DNA of 64,000 bases from Nitrobacter sp051535235 (GTDB lineage: Bacteria > Pseudomonadota > Alphaproteobacteria > Rhizobiales > Xanthobacteraceae), in the NCBI RefSeq assembly GCF_051535235.1, contig NZ_JBPPLZ010000003.1:310001-374000 (forward strand). Direction: 5' to 3'. The notes beneath the pieces were generated by a model, which made no database searches, was not told the DNA's origin, and was given only the letters and a program-made list of their open reading frames with translations. Both the position numbers and the translations under genes were made by a program. Below are positions 54,309 to 64,000 of the stretch, one piece after another; the stretch's first letter is position 1, and the number at the start of each line of letters is the position of its first letter.

Positions 54309-55793
54309 GTGAGTGATTTTCCTGCGAAGGCCTTGAGCGATCCTCGACGGGCTGCGATCTGGACTTGGCGTCCGGTCATGCTGTTCGCAGCTTTGGCGGC
54401 GGTTGCAACCTCGGCTGGATGCATTCTGACCGGAGATCTTCCCGATCCGGCGCTGGACATTCCGGCCGGATACAAGGCCGCGCGGCCAGGCGCGGCCGAT
54501 GCTTCGCCGACGCTCGACTGGTGGCGTGGCTTTCGCTCCTCGGAACTGACCGACCTGATGGAGGAAGCCCAGACCGTCAACCTGGACATCGCCGCGGCGA
54601 CGGCGCGGATCATTCAGGCCGATCAGCAAGCCCGGATCGCGGGCGCGGCGCTGTTGCCGAGCATCAGCATCGGGGGGCAGGAAAACTATTCCCGCACCTC
54701 AGGCTCGAGTTCCAGCGGCCTCAGCATCGGCGGCCGCGAGGTGGTGAACTATTCGTCCACGCTGAGCGCCGCCAGCTATGAGATCGATTTCTGGGGCAAA
54801 AACCGCGACGCCACCCTGGCCGCGGAGGAAACTGCCAATGCGAACCGCTTTGACCGGGACGTCGTCGCGCTGACGACGCTCACCAGCGTCGCGAATGCCT
54901 ATTTTCAGGTTCTCGCGGCGCAGGACCGAATTCGCACGGCCGAGCGCAACATCGCCAGCGCCGCGCGCGTTCTCGAGGCGATCAAGCAGCGGCTGAATGC
55001 TGGCACGGGAAGCGATCTCGACGTGGCGCAACAGGAGAGCGTGCTGGCAAATCAGCGAGCCGCCGTTCCGCCGCTTCGCGAGACGCTGGGGCAAAACATC
55101 AACGCGCTTGCGACGCTGGTGGCTCGGCCGCCGGAAAGCGTGAAGGTCAAGGGCGGTTCGCTCAACCGGGTCGCCGTCCCGCGGGTGACACCGGGTCTGC
55201 CGTCGGAATTGCTGACGCAGCGTCCGGATATCCGCCGTCAGGAGGCGCAACTCGCATCGGCAACTGCCAATGTGGGCAGCGCGCGTGCGCAATTCTTCCC
55301 GAGCATTCAATTGACCGGGCAGGGCGGTTATCAGAGTTCGGCCCTGGTTGCGCTGTTCCAGCCTCATGCTGCGTTTTTCAGCCTTGCCGGTGGACTGACG
55401 CAGCCGATTTTCGACGGCGGCAGGATTCTCGGCAACTTCGAATACACAAGAGCGAAACAGGACGAACTGCTGCAGACTTACCGCAAGACAGTGGTTTCGG
55501 CGTTCGCCGACGTGGATAACGCGTTGATCGCGATCCGTCAGACCACAGAGAAGCTGCGCCTTCAGCGGGAGGTTCTGGCCGCCTCGCGCAGGGCGTTCGA
55601 ACTGTCCGAACAGCAGCTTCGGGCCGGCACCGCCGATATCGTGACGGTGCTGAACACACAACTGACGTTGTTTCAGGCGGAGGATGCATTGTCGCAGGCA
55701 CAGCTTGCGCGGCTTTTGGCAATCGTGAGCCTTTATCAGGCGCTGGGGGGCGGCTGGGAACCGAGGATAGAGAGGCCGGGCAATGCTCTTTAA
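54309..55793 (+). CDS. NodT-family RND efflux outer membrane lipoprotein
   Basis: A 494-residue outer membrane factor. The lipobox VATSAGC follows a short signal sequence (VMLFAALAAVATSAGC). The OEP repeats are clear (SSELTDLMEEAQTVNLDIAA, RLNAGTGSDLDVAQQESVLA, LLTQRPDIRRQEAQLASATA, QPIFDGGRILGNFE). It forms the trimeric TolC-like channel for the pump. The start is uncertain: the frame opens at 54246, and the GTG at 54309 preceded by GGGGG gives a compact signal peptide. First gene of the four-gene RND operon. Confidence 0.88.
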   Translation: MSDFPAKALSDPRRAAIWTWRPVMLFAALAAVATSAGCILTGDLPDPALDIPAGYKAARPGAADASPTLDWWRGFRSSELTDLMEEAQTVNLDIAAATARIIQADQQARIAGAALLPSISIGGQENYSRTSGSSSSGLSIGGREVVNYSSTLSAASYEIDFWGKNRDATLAAEETANANRFDRDVVALTTLTSVANAYFQVLAAQDRIRTAERNIASAARVLEAIKQRLNAGTGSDLDVAQQESVLANQRAAVPPLRETLGQNINALATLVARPPESVKVKGGSLNRVAVPRVTPGLPSELLTQRPDIRRQEAQLASATANVGSARAQFFPSIQLTGQGGYQSSALVALFQPHAAFFSLAGGLTQPIFDGGRILGNFEYTRAKQDELLQTYRKTVVSAFADVDNALIAIRQTTEKLRLQREVLAASRRAFELSEQQLRAGTADIVTVLNTQLTLFQAEDALSQAQLARLLAIVSLYQALGGGWEPRIERPGNAL

Positions 55794-57156
55794 GCCGGGT
55801 ATCGACCAGAGTGCCGAAACGGCCGGTGGCGGGACGCCCGGCAACGTGCCGGCTCGCGGCCGGCGACGCAGGGCCTGGATCGTGATCGCGCTTCTGATCG
55901 CCGCGGGCCTCGCCTATCTCGGCTGGAGCGCGTTCGAGCAGAAGAAGCGCGAGGGAAGGACGCGGCCTGATCTTGCAATTCCGGTGCTTGCCGCAACGCC
56001 GCGCGTCCAGGACGTGCCGGTCTACCTCGATGGCGTCGGAGCCGTCCGCGCCCTGAACACGGTCACCGTGCGCTCGCAGGTCGACGGCAAGCTGATAGCC
56101 GTCAATTTCACCGAAGGACAGGATGTCAGGAAAGGCGACGTGCTGGGCGAAATCGATCCCGTGATCTATCAGGCGCAGTATGACCAGGCGGTCGCGAAGA
56201 AGGCTCAGGACGAAGCGCAACTCGCCAACATGCGCCTCGACCTGAAGCGCTATCAGCAACTGGCTGCCTCCAATGCCGGATCGAAGCAGCAGGCCGATAC
56301 GCAGACGGCGGTCGTTGCGCAGCAGGAGGCGCTCATCAAGGCCGATCAGGCGGCGATCGACAACGCCCAGGCGACGCTCGGTTACACCAAGATCATCGCG
56401 CCGATTTCGGGCCGGGCGGGGCTCCGTCAGGTCGATCAGGGCAACATCATCCATGCGTCCGATGCGACCGGACTTGTCATCATAACGCAGCTTCAGCCTA
56501 TCGCCGTACAGTTCAGCCTTCCGCAGCAGCAGATTACGCGCGTGAACGCGGCAGTGGCGAAGGGAGTTCTCGAAGTCGACGTCTTCGGAAACGACGGAAC
56601 GACGGTTGCCGACATCGGCAGGCTGGTCGGCATCGACAATCAGGTCGATCCAACGACCGGCACATTGAAGCTGAAGGCCGAGTTTCCCAATGGAAACTTC
56701 CAGCTATGGCCGGGCCAGTTCGTCAATGTCCGCCTCAAGGTGGAAACGCTGTCGCAGGCGACGGTGATACCGACGTCGGCGGTGCAGCGCGGTCCGCTCG
56801 GAACCTTCGCCTATGTGATCGGAAGCGACGACGATACCGTAACCGCAAAGCCGGTGCCGGTGACGCAGCAGAACGAACAGGATGCGGTGATCGCCAAGGG
56901 CATCGCTCCTGCGGATCGGGTAGTCACCACGGGTTTTGCCAATCTGTCCGACGGCGCGAAGGTGAAGGTCAGCGAGAACAATCAGCCGCCGACGGCTGAT
57001 CTCGCGCCACAGAAACGGCAGGGCAGACGCGGCAATCGCCAGGAGGGCGGAAACGGCGAACAGCGGGGCAAGCGGGGCGAAGGGAATCAAAGGCGGTCGG
57101 GCGGCGGCGCACAGGATAACGGGCAGTCGAGCGGCAGCACAAAGGCTCAACCGTGA
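55783..57156 (+). CDS. mdtA: RND efflux periplasmic adaptor (MdtA-like)
   Basis: A 457-residue membrane fusion protein. A membrane anchor (AWIVIALLIAAGLAYLGWSA) precedes the barrel-sandwich hybrid (VTVRSQVDGKLIAVNFTEGQ, DVRKGDVLGEIDP), a coiled-coil hairpin (KKAQDEAQLANMRLDLKRYQ) and GYTKIIAPISGRAGLRQVDQ, the MdtA/AcrA type. The C-terminal 60 residues are low-complexity (Gly, Arg, Asn, Gln), unusual but seen in Bradyrhizobium relatives. Overlaps the outer membrane factor gene by 11 bases. Confidence 0.92.
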   Translation: MLFKPGIDQSAETAGGGTPGNVPARGRRRRAWIVIALLIAAGLAYLGWSAFEQKKREGRTRPDLAIPVLAATPRVQDVPVYLDGVGAVRALNTVTVRSQVDGKLIAVNFTEGQDVRKGDVLGEIDPVIYQAQYDQAVAKKAQDEAQLANMRLDLKRYQQLAASNAGSKQQADTQTAVVAQQEALIKADQAAIDNAQATLGYTKIIAPISGRAGLRQVDQGNIIHASDATGLVIITQLQPIAVQFSLPQQQITRVNAAVAKGVLEVDVFGNDGTTVADIGRLVGIDNQVDPTTGTLKLKAEFPNGNFQLWPGQFVNVRLKVETLSQATVIPTSAVQRGPLGTFAYVIGSDDDTVTAKPVPVTQQNEQDAVIAKGIAPADRVVTTGFANLSDGAKVKVSENNQPPTADLAPQKRQGRRGNRQEGGNGEQRGKRGEGNQRRSGGGAQDNGQSSGSTKAQP

Positions 57157-57182
57157 GCCGCGAGGCAGGGCGCCGAATATCG

Positions 57183-57200
57183 AGCCCGCGGTAGCGGGCT
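57183..57200 (+). other. Hairpin between mdtA-like and mdtB-like genes
   Basis: AGCCCGC and its complement around GGTA form a 7-base GC stem in the 63-base gap before the permease. There is no T-run. It may be an mRNA-stability or partial-attenuation hairpin. Confidence 0.4.
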
Positions 57201-57219
57201 GACAGACGAGTTGACAGAC

Positions 57220-60200
57220 ATGGGCGTCTCCGAACCGTTTATTCGTCGGCCGATCGCAACCTCCTTGCTCGGGATCGCGCTGATGATCGGAGGCGCGCTC
57301 GGCTATTGGGCGTTGCCGATCTCCGCGCTGCCGCAGGTCGACTTTCCGACCGTGCAGGTGAGCACGCAGTTGCCTGGCGCAAGTCCCGACGTGGTGGCGT
57401 CGCTGCTGACCGCGCCACTGGAACGGCAACTCGGACAGATTCCCTCGCTGTCGTCGATGACATCGACAAGCTCATTTGGCGTCAGTCAGATTTCCCTGCA
57501 ATTCGATCTGAACCGCGATATCGACGGCGCGACCCAGGATGTGCAGGCCGCCATCAACGCCGCCGCCGGGATTTTGCCGAAGAACCTTCCGTATCCGCCG
57601 ACTTACGCCAAGGTGAATCCTGCCGCCGCGCCGGTGATGACGCTCGCGCTGACGTCTGACACCGTCTCGCTGCGCGCCATGAGCGATCTTGCGGATACCA
57701 TCCTGACGCAGCGCCTCAGTCAGATTTCGGGTGTAGGCCGCGTGTCCGTGCTCGGCGGTCTGAAGCCGGCGGTGCGAGTGCAGGCCGATCTCGCGCGGCT
57801 GGCCGCTTACGGCATTTCGATGGAAGACCTGCGGACCGCGATTGCGGGCGCCAATGTATCAGGCCCGAAGGGGTCGCTGGACGGCGCGCAGCAGGCCTAC
57901 ACCATCGCAGCCAATGATCAGATCGCGGCGGCGGATGCGTACAAGCCGATCATCATCGCCTATCGCAACGGCTCTCCGGTCACGATCGGCGATGTCGCCC
58001 GGATCGTCGACGGACTGGAAAATGATCGCACCGGCGGCTGGTATAACGGAACGCCGGCCGTCATCATCGACATCCAGCGTCAGCCCGGCGCCAACGTGAT
58101 CGAGGTCGTCCGGCAGATCCGGGAGGCGATTCCGGCCCTCCAGCGCACGATTCCGGCCGGCGTCAAACTGACGGTGGTCAGCGACCGCACCGTGACCATC
58201 CGCGCCTCCGTTCACGACGTGCAGTTCACGCTGATCCTCAGCGCCGTGCTCGTCACGCTTGTCGTCCTGCTGTTCCTGCGCTCGCTGCGGGCGACGCTGA
58301 TCGCAGGCGTGGCGCTCCCGTTATCGCTGATCACCAGCTTCGGCATCATGTATTTCGCCGGGTTCAGCCTCGACAACCTGTCGCTGATGGCGCTGACGAT
58401 CGGCACCGGATTCGTGGTCGACGATGCAATCGTCATGATCGAAAACATCGTCCGTCACATCGAGAACGGCGAGAGCGTCATGGAAGCCTCGCTGCGAGGC
58501 GCGAGCGAGATCGGCTTTACCGTAATTTCGCTGACGGTCTCGCTGATCGCGGTATTCATCCCGCTCCTGTTCATGTCTGGACTGGTCGGGAGGATGTTCC
58601 GCGAATTTGCCCTGACGCTGACCACCGCGGTCGTCACATCAGCAGTCGTATCGCTGACTTTGACGCCCATGATGTGCTCGCGTCTTCTGAAACACTCCGA
58701 CGACAAGCGCGGCCTTCCGGGATTGGCGTGGGTCAGCGGCAATATCGATCGGTTGGTCGAGCTCTACCATCGGAGCCTGCTGTGGGTGCTTGCGCACCAG
58801 CCCGCGACGCTGGTCGTGACCTTCGCAACCATCGCCGCGACGCTGATCCTCTACGCGGTCGTACCGAAGGGATTTCTGCCCCTGCAGGATACGGCGTCCA
58901 TCACGGCGGTCACCGAGGCCGGACCGCAGGTATCGTTCGCCGAAATGCAAAGCCGGCAGACCGAGGCGGCCAACGCAATAAGGGAAGATCCTGATGTGAC
59001 GGGCCTCGTATCCGTCATCGGCGCCGGTTCCGTGAATCCGACGACGAATGTCGGACGCCTGGTGATGACGCTGAAACCGCGGGGCGACCGCCGCGACGAC
59101 GTTGCCGCCGTCGTTGCGCGCCTGAAGGAGCGCGTGGCCGCCATCCCGGGCATGACGGTTTATTTTCAACCGGTGCAGGACGTCCAGATCAGTACGCAGT
59201 CGAGCCGCTCGCAATATCAGTACACGCTGACGGGGACCGATGCTGCGGACGTTTCGGAGTGGACCCGCAAGCTCGTTGCCGAACTGCGTCGCGATCCGCT
59301 GTTTCAGGACGTATCGTCGGAAGTACAGGAGGGAGGTCTGCGAGCCGCGCTGAATATCGATCGGGCGCGCGCGGGTCAGCTCGGCGTCAGCATCCAGGGC
59401 GTCAACGACACCTTGAACGACGCGTTCGCGCAGCGCCAGATATCGACCGTTTACGGGCAGGCCAATCAGTATCGCGTCGTGCTGGAGGCCTTGCCCCAGT
59501 ATCAGCGCGATCCCTCGATCCTTTCCAAGCTGTATCTACCCGGGCTCGCCGGCGCGCAGGTGCCGCTATCCGCCGTTGCGACGTTGACCCGAACGACGGC
59601 GCCGCTGGCGATCTCGCATCGCGCGCAATTCCCGGCGGCATCGCTGAGTTTCAATCTTGCTCCGGGAGAATCGCTTGGCGATGCCGTGGATCGGGTCAAG
59701 ACCATCGAAAGCCGCATCGGCATGCCGACAAGTATCGTCGGCGTGTTCTCCGGCGACGCGGCGGAGTTCTCGAAGTCGCTGGCCGGGCAGCCCTGGCTGA
59801 TCCTGGCCGCGCTGGTTACGATCTACATCGTGCTGGGAGTCTTGTACGAGAGCTACATTCATCCGATCACGATTCTTTCGACGCTGCCTTCGGCGGGCGT
59901 CGGCGCCATCCTCGCGCTGATGCTGTTCGGGCAGGATCTGTCCGTCATCGGCCTGATCGGCATCATTCTTCTGATGGGCATCGTGAAGAAGAACGCCATC
60001 ATGATGATCGACTTCGCGCTCGAGGCTGAGCGCCATCAGGGCATGTCTGCGACCGAAGCGATCGTGCAGGCATGTCTGCTCCGGTTCAGACCGATCATGA
60101 TGACAACGCTGGCTGCGCTGTTCGGCGCATTGCCGCTGGCTGTCGAAAGCGGCACCGGCGCGGAGCTGAGATTTCCTCTCGGTATCTCGATCATCGGAGG

Positions 60201-60348
60201 CCTGCTGCTCAGCCAGTTGCTCACGCTCTACACCACGCCGGTGATCTACCTGGCGCTGGACCGGCTGAACAAACGCATCGAACAGGCCGTGCCGACCGGC
60301 GGGCCCAAGCCGCCGCCGATCGCGGGCATGAGCGAGGGAATGCAGTAG
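57220..60348 (+). CDS. mdtB: RND efflux permease (MdtB-like)
   Basis: A 1042-residue RND pump of the HAE1 type with 12 membrane segments and two large periplasmic loops. GVSEPFIRRPIATSLLGIAL, the proton-relay helix FVVDDAIVMIENIVRHIE and IGIILLMGIVKKNAIMMIDF are typical of MdtB. It pairs with the next gene, since MdtB and MdtC form a mixed trimer. The ORF opens with TTG at 57211; the ATG at 57220 (MGVSEPFI) is preferred. The stop overlaps the next start. Confidence 0.92.
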   Translation: MGVSEPFIRRPIATSLLGIALMIGGALGYWALPISALPQVDFPTVQVSTQLPGASPDVVASLLTAPLERQLGQIPSLSSMTSTSSFGVSQISLQFDLNRDIDGATQDVQAAINAAAGILPKNLPYPPTYAKVNPAAAPVMTLALTSDTVSLRAMSDLADTILTQRLSQISGVGRVSVLGGLKPAVRVQADLARLAAYGISMEDLRTAIAGANVSGPKGSLDGAQQAYTIAANDQIAAADAYKPIIIAYRNGSPVTIGDVARIVDGLENDRTGGWYNGTPAVIIDIQRQPGANVIEVVRQIREAIPALQRTIPAGVKLTVVSDRTVTIRASVHDVQFTLILSAVLVTLVVLLFLRSLRATLIAGVALPLSLITSFGIMYFAGFSLDNLSLMALTIGTGFVVDDAIVMIENIVRHIENGESVMEASLRGASEIGFTVISLTVSLIAVFIPLLFMSGLVGRMFREFALTLTTAVVTSAVVSLTLTPMMCSRLLKHSDDKRGLPGLAWVSGNIDRLVELYHRSLLWVLAHQPATLVVTFATIAATLILYAVVPKGFLPLQDTASITAVTEAGPQVSFAEMQSRQTEAANAIREDPDVTGLVSVIGAGSVNPTTNVGRLVMTLKPRGDRRDDVAAVVARLKERVAAIPGMTVYFQPVQDVQISTQSSRSQYQYTLTGTDAADVSEWTRKLVAELRRDPLFQDVSSEVQEGGLRAALNIDRARAGQLGVSIQGVNDTLNDAFAQRQISTVYGQANQYRVVLEALPQYQRDPSILSKLYLPGLAGAQVPLSAVATLTRTTAPLAISHRAQFPAASLSFNLAPGESLGDAVDRVKTIESRIGMPTSIVGVFSGDAAEFSKSLAGQPWLILAALVTIYIVLGVLYESYIHPITILSTLPSAGVGAILALMLFGQDLSVIGLIGIILLMGIVKKNAIMMIDFALEAERHQGMSATEAIVQACLLRFRPIMMTTLAALFGALPLAVESGTGAELRFPLGISIIGGLLLSQLLTLYTTPVIYLALDRLNKRIEQAVPTGGPKPPPIAGMSEGMQ

Positions 60349-63300
60349 TGGCCTCCATTTCCGAGCCGTTCATCCGAAGGCCGGTCGGTACCACCCTTCT
60401 GGCGATCGGCCTGTTTCTGACCGGCCTGGTCGCTTACGGATTCCTCCCCGTAGCTTCGGTGCCGAACGTCGACTTTCCGATGATCAGGGTCGCGGCCAGC
60501 CGGCCGGGAGCGGACCCTTCGGTCATGGCGGCGACCGTCGCCGCGCCGCTGGAGCGCCGGCTCGGCGAGATTGCGGGCATCGATCAGATCACGTCCTCAA
60601 GCACGCTCGGCTCAACCAGTATCCAGTTGCAGTTCGCCATCGGGCGGGACATCGACCACGCCGCGCGCGACGTGCAGGCGGCCATCAACGCCTCGCTCGC
60701 AGATTTGCCAAGCGATCTGCCGACGCTGCCGACATTCCGCAAGGCCAATCCCGCTGCCGCGCCGGTCTTCGTTCTGGCGCTGACCTCAAAGACGATGTCG
60801 ACCAGCGCGATCTACGATGTCGCCGACACGGTGATCGTGCAGCGCATCTCGCAGGTGCCGGGCGTCGGTGAAGTTTCCGTGAGCGGCGCGGACCAGCCGG
60901 CCGTCCGTATTGCGCTCAACCCGGTGGCGCTCTCGAACGCGGGCATCGCGACCGACGATGTCCGGACCGCGATCGTGAACGCCAACCCGCTCGGCCCGGT
61001 CGGCATATTCAACGGTGGCCGCCAGAGCGAGACGCTGTCGACCAACCGGCAGATGCGGACTGCGGCCGAATTTCGCGACATCGTCATCAAAAGCTCGGGA
61101 GGGAATTTTGTCCGGCTGTCGGACGTGGCCGACGTCAAGGACGCTACGCGCAACAGCCGCTCGATCGCGTGGTTCAACAAGCAACCGGCGGTGCTGATCC
61201 AGATCACCAAACAGGGCGACGCCAACGTCATCGACACGGTCGATCGGGTGAAGGCGATGCTCCCCGGACTCAAGCAGTGGATTCCCGCTGGCGTTGAGAT
61301 CTCGACCATCGTCGACCGCACCGGTTCGATCCGGGCAAGTGTCGACGACATGCAGTGGACGCTGTTGGCGACTGCCTTTCTGGTGATGGTGGTGGTCTAT
61401 GCGTTTCTCCGCCGCCTCACGCCGACGGTCGCGGCCGGCGTGTCGGTTCCGCTGGCGCTGGCGGGGACATGCGCGGGCATGTGGCTGGCAGGCTTCTCCA
61501 TCGACAACCTGTCGTTGATGGCGTTAGCCATTTCCGTCGGCTTCGTGGTCGACGATGCCATCGTCATGATCGAGAACATGTACCGCAACCTCGAGCACGG
61601 CCTGCCGCCTTACCAGGCTGCGCTCGAAGGAGCGCGGCAAATTGGCTTCACGGTGCTGTCGATCAGCCTGTCGCTGGTCGCTGCATTCACGCCTTTGATC
61701 TTCATGGACGGCATCGTCGGCCGCTTGCTGCGGGAATTTTCCCTGACCCTCACCTTCGCGATCGTGGTGTCGACCATCGTGTCGTTGACGGTGACGCCCA
61801 TGATCTGCGCCCACTACATCAAACAGGGGATGTCGTCTGATGCGACCCGCTTCGATCGGTTCGTCGAAGGTCTGTTGTCGCGGATCGTGACTTTCTACAC
61901 GCGGACGCTACGCGTCGTGCTCCGCTTTCCCTTCCTGACGTTGCTGGTGTTTTTTGCGACGATCGCCCTGACGGTGACGCTGTATATCAAGATGCCGAAG
62001 GGCTACTTCCCGATCGATGACAGCGGCTTCGTGATCGGTTCGACGCGCGCGTCTGCAGACGTTTCCTTTCAGTCCATGCTGGGGCTTCAACAGCGCGTGA
62101 TGGATATCGTGATGGCGGATCCCGGCGTGCAGGGTATCGGCTCCTCGATCGGCGGCGGTAGCGGACGCGGAGGTGCAAATCGCGGGTTCATGTTTATCAC
62201 GCTGAAGCCGCCGGCCGAACGAGGTGGGCTCTCGACCGCGCAGGTTATCGACCGGATGCGTCGAAATCTCGACGATGTGCCGGGCATCAAGCTCTTCATG
62301 TTCGCCGCGCAGGACATTCGCAGCGGCGGCCGCCAGAGCGATTCCAACTACCAGTACACGCTCTCCAGCACCGATCTCGACTTGCTGCAGAAGTGGGCCC
62401 CTCTGGTCGCCAAGCGCATGGAGACGGTGGAAGGCATCACGGATGTTTCCAGCGACCGGGAGTCAGGCGGTCTGCAACTGACCTTGTCGATCGACCGGCA
62501 GAAGGCGTCGAGCCTTGGCGTCAAGGTTCAGGACATCGATAACGCGCTCAACAACGCATTTTCGCAACGGCAGATTTCGACCGTCTACACCCAGCGCAAT
62601 CAGTATCAGGTCATTCTGGAAATCAATCCGCAATTCCAGCAGGACCCGTCCAACCTTGAACGTATTTTCGTTGCGGGAGCCAACGGAGTGCAGATACCGC
62701 TGTCGGCCGTCGTCCATTATCGACGCGATCTCTCTCCGCTGGCCGTCTATCATTCGCAGTCGTTCCCATCGACGACAGTGTCCTTCAATACGCTGCCGGG
62801 AGTGGAGCTGGACGATGCGACGGCCAATATTCAACGCGCGGTCGATGAGTTGCACATGCCCGAGGGCATCCGCGGGAGTTTCCAGGGCAACGCGGCCGAT
62901 TTCCGCAAGACGTCGGGACGGCAGCCGCTGCTGATCCTGGGCGCATTCGTCGCGGTCTATATTGTTCTTGGCGTGCTTTATGAAAGCCTCGCTCACCCGC
63001 TCACCATCATCTCGACCCTGCCTTCCGCCGGCCTTGGGGCGCTGCTGGCGTTGCAGATCACCAACACGTCGTTGACGATCATCGCATTCGTCGGAATCAT
63101 TCTTCTCATTGGCATCGTCAAGAAAAACGGCATTATGATTGTCGATTTTGCGCTTGATGCCGAACGCCATCGCGGTCTGTCGTCCGCGGACGCCATCTTC
63201 GAGGCGTGCAGCGTGCGCTTTCGGCCCATTCTCATGACCACCATGGCCGCGATTTTCGCTGCCATACCGTTGGTGCTCGCGACCGGTCCGGGCACGGAAC

Positions 63301-63446
63301 TGCGCCGACCGCTCGGCATCACCATCATTGGCGGGCTGCTGGTTTCGCAGGTCCTGACGCTTTACACGACGCCCGTGATCTATCTTCTGATCGACAGGTT
63401 GCGGCGGCGAGGCGAGGTCGCTCCGGTTGTCGCGCCGGCCGAGTAG
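60348..63446 (+). CDS. mdtC: RND efflux permease (MdtC-like)
   Basis: A 1032-residue RND pump. GTG start at 60348 overlaps the upstream stop by one base (taGTG), and ASISEPFIRRPVGTTLLAIG is the family N-terminus. FVVDDAIVMIENMYRNLEHG and VGIILLIGIVKKNGIMIVDF are the MdtC-type motifs. A far longer frame from 60072 lies inside the previous gene and is not real. With MdtB, the adaptor and the NodT channel it forms one export system; substrates could be drugs, bile-like compounds or flavonoids, not shown by sequence. Confidence 0.92.
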   Translation: MASISEPFIRRPVGTTLLAIGLFLTGLVAYGFLPVASVPNVDFPMIRVAASRPGADPSVMAATVAAPLERRLGEIAGIDQITSSSTLGSTSIQLQFAIGRDIDHAARDVQAAINASLADLPSDLPTLPTFRKANPAAAPVFVLALTSKTMSTSAIYDVADTVIVQRISQVPGVGEVSVSGADQPAVRIALNPVALSNAGIATDDVRTAIVNANPLGPVGIFNGGRQSETLSTNRQMRTAAEFRDIVIKSSGGNFVRLSDVADVKDATRNSRSIAWFNKQPAVLIQITKQGDANVIDTVDRVKAMLPGLKQWIPAGVEISTIVDRTGSIRASVDDMQWTLLATAFLVMVVVYAFLRRLTPTVAAGVSVPLALAGTCAGMWLAGFSIDNLSLMALAISVGFVVDDAIVMIENMYRNLEHGLPPYQAALEGARQIGFTVLSISLSLVAAFTPLIFMDGIVGRLLREFSLTLTFAIVVSTIVSLTVTPMICAHYIKQGMSSDATRFDRFVEGLLSRIVTFYTRTLRVVLRFPFLTLLVFFATIALTVTLYIKMPKGYFPIDDSGFVIGSTRASADVSFQSMLGLQQRVMDIVMADPGVQGIGSSIGGGSGRGGANRGFMFITLKPPAERGGLSTAQVIDRMRRNLDDVPGIKLFMFAAQDIRSGGRQSDSNYQYTLSSTDLDLLQKWAPLVAKRMETVEGITDVSSDRESGGLQLTLSIDRQKASSLGVKVQDIDNALNNAFSQRQISTVYTQRNQYQVILEINPQFQQDPSNLERIFVAGANGVQIPLSAVVHYRRDLSPLAVYHSQSFPSTTVSFNTLPGVELDDATANIQRAVDELHMPEGIRGSFQGNAADFRKTSGRQPLLILGAFVAVYIVLGVLYESLAHPLTIISTLPSAGLGALLALQITNTSLTIIAFVGIILLIGIVKKNGIMIVDFALDAERHRGLSSADAIFEACSVRFRPILMTTMAAIFAAIPLVLATGPGTELRRPLGITIIGGLLVSQVLTLYTTPVIYLLIDRLRRRGEVAPVVAPAE

Positions 63447-63498
63447 GAAGACGCAATCGGTTTCTTGCCGGCAGGATGGACGCAGCGTATAGCGGGCC

Positions 63499-64000
63499 AT
63501 GTCCAAGAACGCCCACGAAGCCGCCGCAGGTAAAAAGCCAGATGTCGCGGAGGATTGTCCGCGGTGCCGCAAGCCGTTGGCGCTCTGTATTTGCGACAGC
63601 ATCGAGCCGATCAGAAACAGGACCTCGCTCCTGATCCTCCAGCATCCGCAAGAGCAGGACAGGGCTCTCGGCACCGCCACGCTGACAGCTTTACATTTCG
63701 ACGATGCCGTCCTGAAGATCGGGTTGTCGTGGCCGAGCCTGTCGAAGGCGCTCGGCCAGCGGGTGGACGATCCCTCGCGTTGGGCGGTGCTTTATCTCGG
63801 TTCGGCCAAGGCCGATTCCTTCGGCACCGACCGCGCCATCGTGGCGATCGACCGCAAGGGCGAGATGGAAGACGATCAATCCGGCATTCTCGCCAACATC
63901 GAGGGTTTGGTGCTGCTGGACGGCACCTGGAGTCAGGCCAAGGCGCTGTGGTGGCGCAATGCATGGATGCTCAAGTGCCAGCGCATCATTCTGGGACCGC
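63499..64000 (+). CDS. DTW domain tRNA modification protein, 5' part (cut by window end)
   Basis: The frame from the ATG at 63499 is open to base 64000 (167 codons seen). The N-terminus has paired cysteines CPRCRKPLALCICD, then LLILQHPQEQDRALGTATLT and, near the cut, LVLLDGTWSQAKALWWRN, the DTW motif. This is the TapT/DTWD family, which adds an aminocarboxypropyl group from SAM to a tRNA uridine. It starts 52 bases after the MdtC-like gene and is probably separate from the pump. Confidence 0.85.
   Translation, partial: MSKNAHEAAAGKKPDVAEDCPRCRKPLALCICDSIEPIRNRTSLLILQHPQEQDRALGTATLTALHFDDAVLKIGLSWPSLSKALGQRVDDPSRWAVLYLGSAKADSFGTDRAIVAIDRKGEMEDDQSGILANIEGLVLLDGTWSQAKALWWRNAWMLKCQRIILGP

Noticed and set aside
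60072..60347. N-terminal extension of the MdtC-like frame
   Set aside because: It overlaps the MdtB-like gene out of frame; the GTG at 60348 gives the normal permease N-terminus.

Overview
The window looks like chromosomal DNA of an alphaproteobacterium of the Bradyrhizobium / Nitrobacter / Rhodopseudomonas group (Nitrobacteraceae). The reasons are high GC, the general amino acid transporter aapJQMP, a class II B12-dependent ribonucleotide reductase (nrdJ), a BA14K-type secreted protein, an Omp25/31-type barrel, LexA boxes of the alphaproteobacterial GAAC-N7-GAAC form beside uvrA and ssb, and several families of Rhizobiales-type palindromic repeats. The species is inferred from gene content only.

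Region 1 (1-15960) is mostly housekeeping. It holds the end of a Rieske protein gene, rnd, aspS, maeB with a phosphotransacetylase-like tail, a DoxX protein, a polysaccharide deacetylase with a DHFR-like reductase, a small double-glycine-leader peptide, an L,D-transpeptidase, a CreA-family protein, small conserved proteins, a DUF2161 nuclease-like protein next to fabA, an SDR, a YghU-type glutathione protein, a ROK sugar kinase and a small secreted protein.

Region 2 (15960-28640) mixes decay, acquisition and genome maintenance. A nitroreductase pseudogene and an AT-rich two-helix membrane protein lie beside a DUF2442 gene and an apparent remnant of the nrdJ 3' end. The intact nrdJ follows. 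Both nrdJ (twice) and uvrA (once) carry in-frame peptides that appear to derive from palindromic repeat elements. The uvrA and ssb control regions each contain a perfect LexA-box match, with an outer-membrane barrel gene between them.

Region 3 (28781-33955) is a 5.1-kb integrative island in tRNA-Arg(UCU), bounded by 45-bp perfect direct repeats. It encodes a tyrosine recombinase, a small membrane protein, fragments of a phage tail lysozyme and of a ParB-like protein, a BolA/IbaG-like protein, a frameshifted small protein, a 40-residue membrane peptide, a Cys4 zinc-ribbon-like protein, a ribbon-helix-helix regulator with a repeated operator-like motif, two coupled proteins of unknown function and an AlpA/excisionase-like protein.

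Region 4 (34278-64000) holds envelope and transport operons. These are a thioester alpha-2-macroglobulin with PBP1C; a three-gene lipid A/undecaprenyl sugar operon (ArnT-like, GT2, LABN); a Na/Pi cotransporter; metC; aapJQMP; cysK; a four-gene RND pump (NodT-type outer membrane factor, MdtA-like adaptor and two MdtB/C-like permeases); and the 5' part of a DTW-domain tRNA modification gene cut by the window edge.

The most unusual signals are the repeat-derived insertions inside nrdJ and uvrA, the tRNA-Arg island with its cryptic cargo, the orphan double-glycine peptide, and the partial nrdJ tail duplication.
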